From assembly GCA_007127655.1 (NCBI GenBank), contig SKYX01000019.1:1-8908 (forward strand): DNA of 8,908 bases, in the 5' to 3' direction. Shown here piece by piece: positions 6,029 to 8,908 of the stretch (the stretch's first letter is position 1; each line of letters starts with the position of its first letter). The notes beneath the pieces were generated by a model, which saw nothing but the letters and a program-made list of their open reading frames with translations, searched no databases and was not told where the DNA came from. The stretch is from Desulfonatronum sp. Its GTDB lineage: Bacteria > Desulfobacterota > Desulfovibrionia > Desulfovibrionales > Desulfonatronaceae. A program made the position numbers and the translations under genes.

Positions 6029-6820
6029 ATGACGAGATGCATGGCGACGAACCAACATATGACCGCTGAACCAATCATCGAACTGCGCCAAGTGCACAAA
6101 AGCTTCGGCAAGGAGCACGTCCTGCGCGGCCTGGACCTGGCCGTGCCCAAGGATTCCATCAGCGTGATCATCGGACGCAGCGGCGGCGGTAAAAGCGTCC
6201 TGCTCAAGCACGTCATAGGGCTGATGCGCCCGGACCAGGGGGAGGTGATCATCGACGGCCACGATATCGCCAGAATGAGTGAACGGAAGATGGCCCCTAT
6301 CCGCCGCAAGTTCGGCATGCTCTTCCAGGAATCAGCCTTGTTCGACTCCATGAACGTGGAGGATAACGTGGCGTTTCCACTTCTGGAGCACACCAGTAAA
6401 AGCCGTCGGGAAATCCTGGATATTGTGACGGACAAGCTGGCCGCTGTGGGCCTGAAGGACAAGGGGCACAAGCTCCCGTCGGAGCTTTCCGGTGGGATGC
6501 GCAAGCGGGTTGGACTGGCCCGAGCTCTGGCCCTGGATCCGAAAATCGTCCTTTTCGATGAGCCCACCTCCGGCCTGGACCCGGTCATGGCCGCGGCCAT
6601 CAACGAGCTGATCGTCCGCACTCAATCCGAGTTCAAGGCCACCTGCGTGGTCATCAGCCACGATATCCCTGCAGCCATGAGCACCGGGCATAAGCTGTTC
6701 ATGCTCTTCGATGGCAGGATCATCGCCCAGGGCACGCCGGACCAGATCCGGGACTGGGACGACGAGGTGGTGCAGCAGTTCATCCACGGCCGGGCCCAAG
6801 GGCCGATCAAAGTCGTTTAA
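6029..6820 (+). CDS. mlaF: MlaF-type ABC transporter ATPase
   Basis: Up to 263 residues with every ATPase motif intact: Walker A GRSGGGKS (49-56), Q-loop Q100 in GMLFQESALFDSM, signature LSGGMRKR (153-160), Walker B KIVLFDEPT (172-180) with catalytic E178, and switch His H211 in VISHD. The Q-loop context and signature are those of the MlaF/Ttg2A branch that pairs with MlaE permeases. It would power lipid movement by the MlaE dimer from the cytoplasmic face. Three in-frame ATG codons are possible (6029, 6041, 6059) and no start has a strong Shine-Dalgarno. The domain proper begins near residue 15, so any of them gives a full enzyme. The gene follows mlaE with a one-base gap, indicating coupling. 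Confidence 0.96.
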   Translation: MTRCMATNQHMTAEPIIELRQVHKSFGKEHVLRGLDLAVPKDSISVIIGRSGGGKSVLLKHVIGLMRPDQGEVIIDGHDIARMSERKMAPIRRKFGMLFQESALFDSMNVEDNVAFPLLEHTSKSRREILDIVTDKLAAVGLKDKGHKLPSELSGGMRKRVGLARALALDPKIVLFDEPTSGLDPVMAAAINELIVRTQSEFKATCVVISHDIPAAMSTGHKLFMLFDGRIIAQGTPDQIRDWDDEVVQQFIHGRAQGPIKVV

Positions 6821-6843
6821 TTATCTTCCATGGAGCAGAGATC

Positions 6844-8346
6844 GTGAGATCTGGAGCAGAAATCAAGGTAGGCGTCTTCGTCCTGATCGCCCTCGCGGCC
6901 CTGGCCTACATGACCTTGAAAGTGGGCACCGGGGTGTTCGTGCCCAGGGACAGTTACGAGGTGGATGTCTTTTTCGACAACGTGTCCGGACTGAAAACCA
7001 ACTCACCGGTGGAAATCGCCGGCATTGAGGTCGGCCTTGTTCAGGCCATCACCCTGGACGGGAACCGGGCCCGGGTGACCCTCCAGGTGTTGCCCAATGT
7101 CCAGATTCGTGCCGACGCCGTGGCCACCATCCGCACCCGAGGAGTGCTGGGCGACAAGTTCATCGAGATTTCTCCCGGCAGCGATCCGTTTCCACGTGTT
7201 GAGGCCGGGGAGCGGATCGCCCGGGGCGAGACCCCGGCGGACCTGGACCAACTGTTCACCAAGGTCGGCGAAATCGCAGACGATATCCGCGTCGTTGCCC
7301 GCAGCGCGGCCAACGTGTTTGGCGGGGATCAGGGCGAGCAAGACCTGCGCTTGGCCTTTCAAAGCCTCCGCGACGCTGCCATTGGCCTGAACGAGCTGGT
7401 TCAGGCCAATGCCGAAAGCGTGGAGTTCATCGTGCGGAATTTCAGGGAATTTTCCACGGACCTGCGGGATATCGCCGGGACGAACAAGGAAGGCATTGAC
7501 CGGATCGTGGCCAACCTGGAAACGGCCTCCAGCCAGCTCACAACCACCCTGGAGCAGGCCGGCGGGGTCCTGGCTCGCCTGGAGTCCGGCGAAGGCCCAC
7601 TGGCCAGGTTAATCAACGACCCGGAAATGGGGCATGACATCCGAGAGACGATGGCGTCCCTGGAAAGCGTCTCTCGAAAAATCGACGAAGGCCAAGGCAC
7701 CTTGGGCAAGCTGATCAACGAGGACACCACGGCCCAGGAACTGGACAAGGCCCTGGAAGGCCTGAACCGAATCCTCACCAAGCAGGACCAGTTCCGGACC
7801 TCGGTTGACTTCACCAGCGAGTACCTGGCCCGCCACGGTGAGACTAAATCCGCCCTGACTCTGCGCCTGCAACCGGCGGAGGACAAATACTACCTGCTCT
7901 CCGTGGTGGACAATCCTCGCGGCCGCCGGGAAAAGACCGAGACCTTCACCGAACGCTGGGTGAACGGGGAGCGGACCACGATCCGGGAAATCGAAGACAA
8001 GTATCACCAAAGCAAGATCAGCTTTTCGGCCCAACTGGCCAAACGCTGGGACAACCTGGTGCTGCGCGGCGGCCTGATTGAGAACACCGGCGGCATGGGT
8101 CTGGAATACTACCTCTGGGACGACCGGGTGCAACTGCTTTTCGAAGCCTTTGACTTCGATCCGGACGCCAACCCGCATCTCAAGGCCGGGGCCAAACTTT
8201 ACTTCCTGCGCAACTTTTACGCCAGCCTGGGCATGGACGACTTCATCCGCTCAGACCGACGATCCTTTTACGCCGGACTCGGATTCTACTTCACAGACGA
8301 AGACCTGAAATACCTGCTCACCAGCGTTCCGGTGCCCGGAAACTGA
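6844..8346 (+). CDS. mlaD: MlaD-type MCE protein with C-terminal barrel-like domain
   Basis: 500 residues, much longer than classical MlaD (about 180). Order of parts: one N-terminal membrane anchor (8-27); one MCE domain (about 36-113, with SGLKTNSPVEIAGIEVG and TRGVLGDKFIEISPG); a long, mostly helical stretch (about 130-315) with a repeated motif, GPLARLIND (251-259) and GTLGKLINE (285-293); then about 320-490, a chain of alternating-hydrophobic beta strands such as NLVLRGGLIEN, GMGLEYYLW, VQLLFEAFDFD, LKAGAKLYF and FYAGLGFYF. The last part looks like an outer-membrane barrel (inference; roughly ten strands by eye). Such a protein could span the periplasm and conduct lipid directly. Start is GTG at 6844 with GGAG eight bases before; 23 bp after mlaF. 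No mlaC, mlaB or mlaA is adjacent. Confidence 0.93.
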   Translation: MRSGAEIKVGVFVLIALAALAYMTLKVGTGVFVPRDSYEVDVFFDNVSGLKTNSPVEIAGIEVGLVQAITLDGNRARVTLQVLPNVQIRADAVATIRTRGVLGDKFIEISPGSDPFPRVEAGERIARGETPADLDQLFTKVGEIADDIRVVARSAANVFGGDQGEQDLRLAFQSLRDAAIGLNELVQANAESVEFIVRNFREFSTDLRDIAGTNKEGIDRIVANLETASSQLTTTLEQAGGVLARLESGEGPLARLINDPEMGHDIRETMASLESVSRKIDEGQGTLGKLINEDTTAQELDKALEGLNRILTKQDQFRTSVDFTSEYLARHGETKSALTLRLQPAEDKYYLLSVVDNPRGRREKTETFTERWVNGERTTIREIEDKYHQSKISFSAQLAKRWDNLVLRGGLIENTGGMGLEYYLWDDRVQLLFEAFDFDPDANPHLKAGAKLYFLRNFYASLGMDDFIRSDRRSFYAGLGFYFTDEDLKYLLTSVPVPGN

Positions 8347-8361
8347 ACGGCTTCCGCCGTT
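8346..8361 (+). other. Short hairpin at the mlaD stop
   Basis: AACGGC (8346-8351) and GCCGTT (8356-8361) form a perfect 6-bp stem with loop TTCC, beginning in the last base of the stop codon. No T-tract follows, so it is at most a weak or factor-assisted 3' end of the mlaEFD transcript. Confidence 0.3.
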
Positions 8362-8585
8362 GCTACTCGCACGGCGACTCAATTTCGCCTCTGGGATGCA
8401 ATATCGCGGTCTCAGCCGAAATCTGACCAAGGCAACGTTTCGTTTAGCCCAGCCAATCTTTCGACCCGACGTATCACGTCCGTTCGCCAGAATTAGGCAA
8501 CGAGCGGCAGAATTCGGGTAGCCGGCATGGTCTCGTCCACATCCTACTGCACACCGCCTTCGCGGCTAGCCCACCTCACGGCCAT

Positions 8586-8908
8586 ATGCCCCCCACCTTC
8601 ACGACATACGTCTTCCTCCCGCCAATGGCCAAGATAAGCGGAGGGTTGGCCGTTTTGATACAAGTCGCCGAGCACCTGGACCGAGGAGATTTTCCGGTAC
8701 GGGTGGTGCGGAGGGAAGTGGGGCGCCCGGCTTTACCGGTGGGGTTCCGGGTGCCGGTGGAGGAGTGGGACCATCTTCGACTGGATAGCAATGATATCTG
8801 GATGGTTCCTGAAGGATGGCCCAACGCCCTCGCTCCGGGCCTGCGTGCCGGGGCGAAGTGCGTGGTTTACGTCCAGAACTGGGCCTATCTTTTTTCCAGC
8901 CTGCCTCA
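8586..8908 (+). CDS. Glycosyltransferase-like protein, 5' part (runs off the window)
   Basis: An open frame starts at ATG 8586 and continues without a stop to the right edge (107 codons visible). The N-terminus reads YVFLPPMAKISGGLAVL, followed by an amphipathic helix IQVAEHLDRGDFPVRVV. This is the strand, glycine-rich loop and helix layout of a GT-B glycosyltransferase N-terminal domain. Later segments DIWMVPEGWPN (71-81) and KCVVYVQNWAYLFSSL (91-106) resemble the region where these proteins take a partner strand and contact the acceptor. The donor and acceptor are unknown; a role in cell-surface sugar synthesis is plausible. No Shine-Dalgarno is evident, and no in-frame ATG, GTG or TTG precedes it down to at least 8472. 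It lies 239 bp after mlaD and is probably a separate unit. Coding status is more certain than the function. Confidence 0.7.
   Translation, partial: MPPTFTTYVFLPPMAKISGGLAVLIQVAEHLDRGDFPVRVVRREVGRPALPVGFRVPVEEWDHLRLDSNDIWMVPEGWPNALAPGLRAGAKCVVYVQNWAYLFSSLP

Noticed and set aside
5434..6621. 395-residue minus-strand ORF antisense to mlaE and mlaF
   Set aside because: It is the shadow of two well-supported genes; Arg-, Ser- and Gly-rich sequence without motifs.
8576..8824. 82-residue minus-strand ORF
   Set aside because: It is antisense to the glycosyltransferase-like frame, which has a recognisable GT-B-like N-terminus and stays open to the window edge.

Overview
The window looks like a chromosomal segment of a Gram-negative (diderm) bacterium. 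The MlaE/MlaF/MlaD lipid-transport operon implies an outer membrane. The GC-rich codon use, the ComF, nitroreductase and small-hydrolase complement, and the abundant short intergenic repeats recall the Desulfovibrionales (Desulfobacterota). That taxonomic guess is inference; no marker here settles it. All major genes are intact. The genes at both window edges are cut.

Left part (1-4284, almost all minus strand). The last 40 codons of an unrecognised plus-strand gene end at 124. Next come an inverted-repeat intergenic element (153-233) and a strong rho-independent terminator (283-317) for the minus-strand rplU-rpmA pair (bL21, bL27). Upstream of these, in the same direction, lies a tightly packed four-gene cluster read from 3767 down to 1124: a nitroreductase-family flavoprotein, a glyoxalase-II-like metallo-beta-lactamase hydrolase, a flavodoxin-like protein with an Isf-type cysteine motif, and a ComF-family phosphoribosyltransferase-like protein. 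Gene spacings of 0 and 5 bp and an overlap of 34 bp point to one operon. Behind it sits a palindromic element (3811-3983) with perfect 31-bp arms, then a 61-residue two-helix membrane protein.

Right part (4446-8908, plus strand). An HD-domain phosphohydrolase of the YfbR/HDDC2 type is followed by a heptanucleotide repeat array (5098-5242), arranged as two opposed blocks, that runs almost up to the start of mlaE. The mlaE-mlaF-mlaD operon follows: inner-membrane permease, ATPase and MCE protein. The MlaD is unusual. At 500 residues it has an N-terminal membrane anchor, one MCE domain, a long helical region with a repeated motif, and a C-terminal region of about 180 residues rich in amphipathic beta strands that resembles an outer-membrane barrel. 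No mlaC, mlaB or mlaA lies next to it, which fits a one-protein bridge across the periplasm in place of a soluble shuttle. After 239 bp without a recognised gene, the window ends inside a glycosyltransferase-like gene that begins at 8586.

The most interesting items are the MlaD fusion, the heptad array in front of mlaE, and the large stem-loop element, which shares an 18-bp segment with the gene at the left edge.
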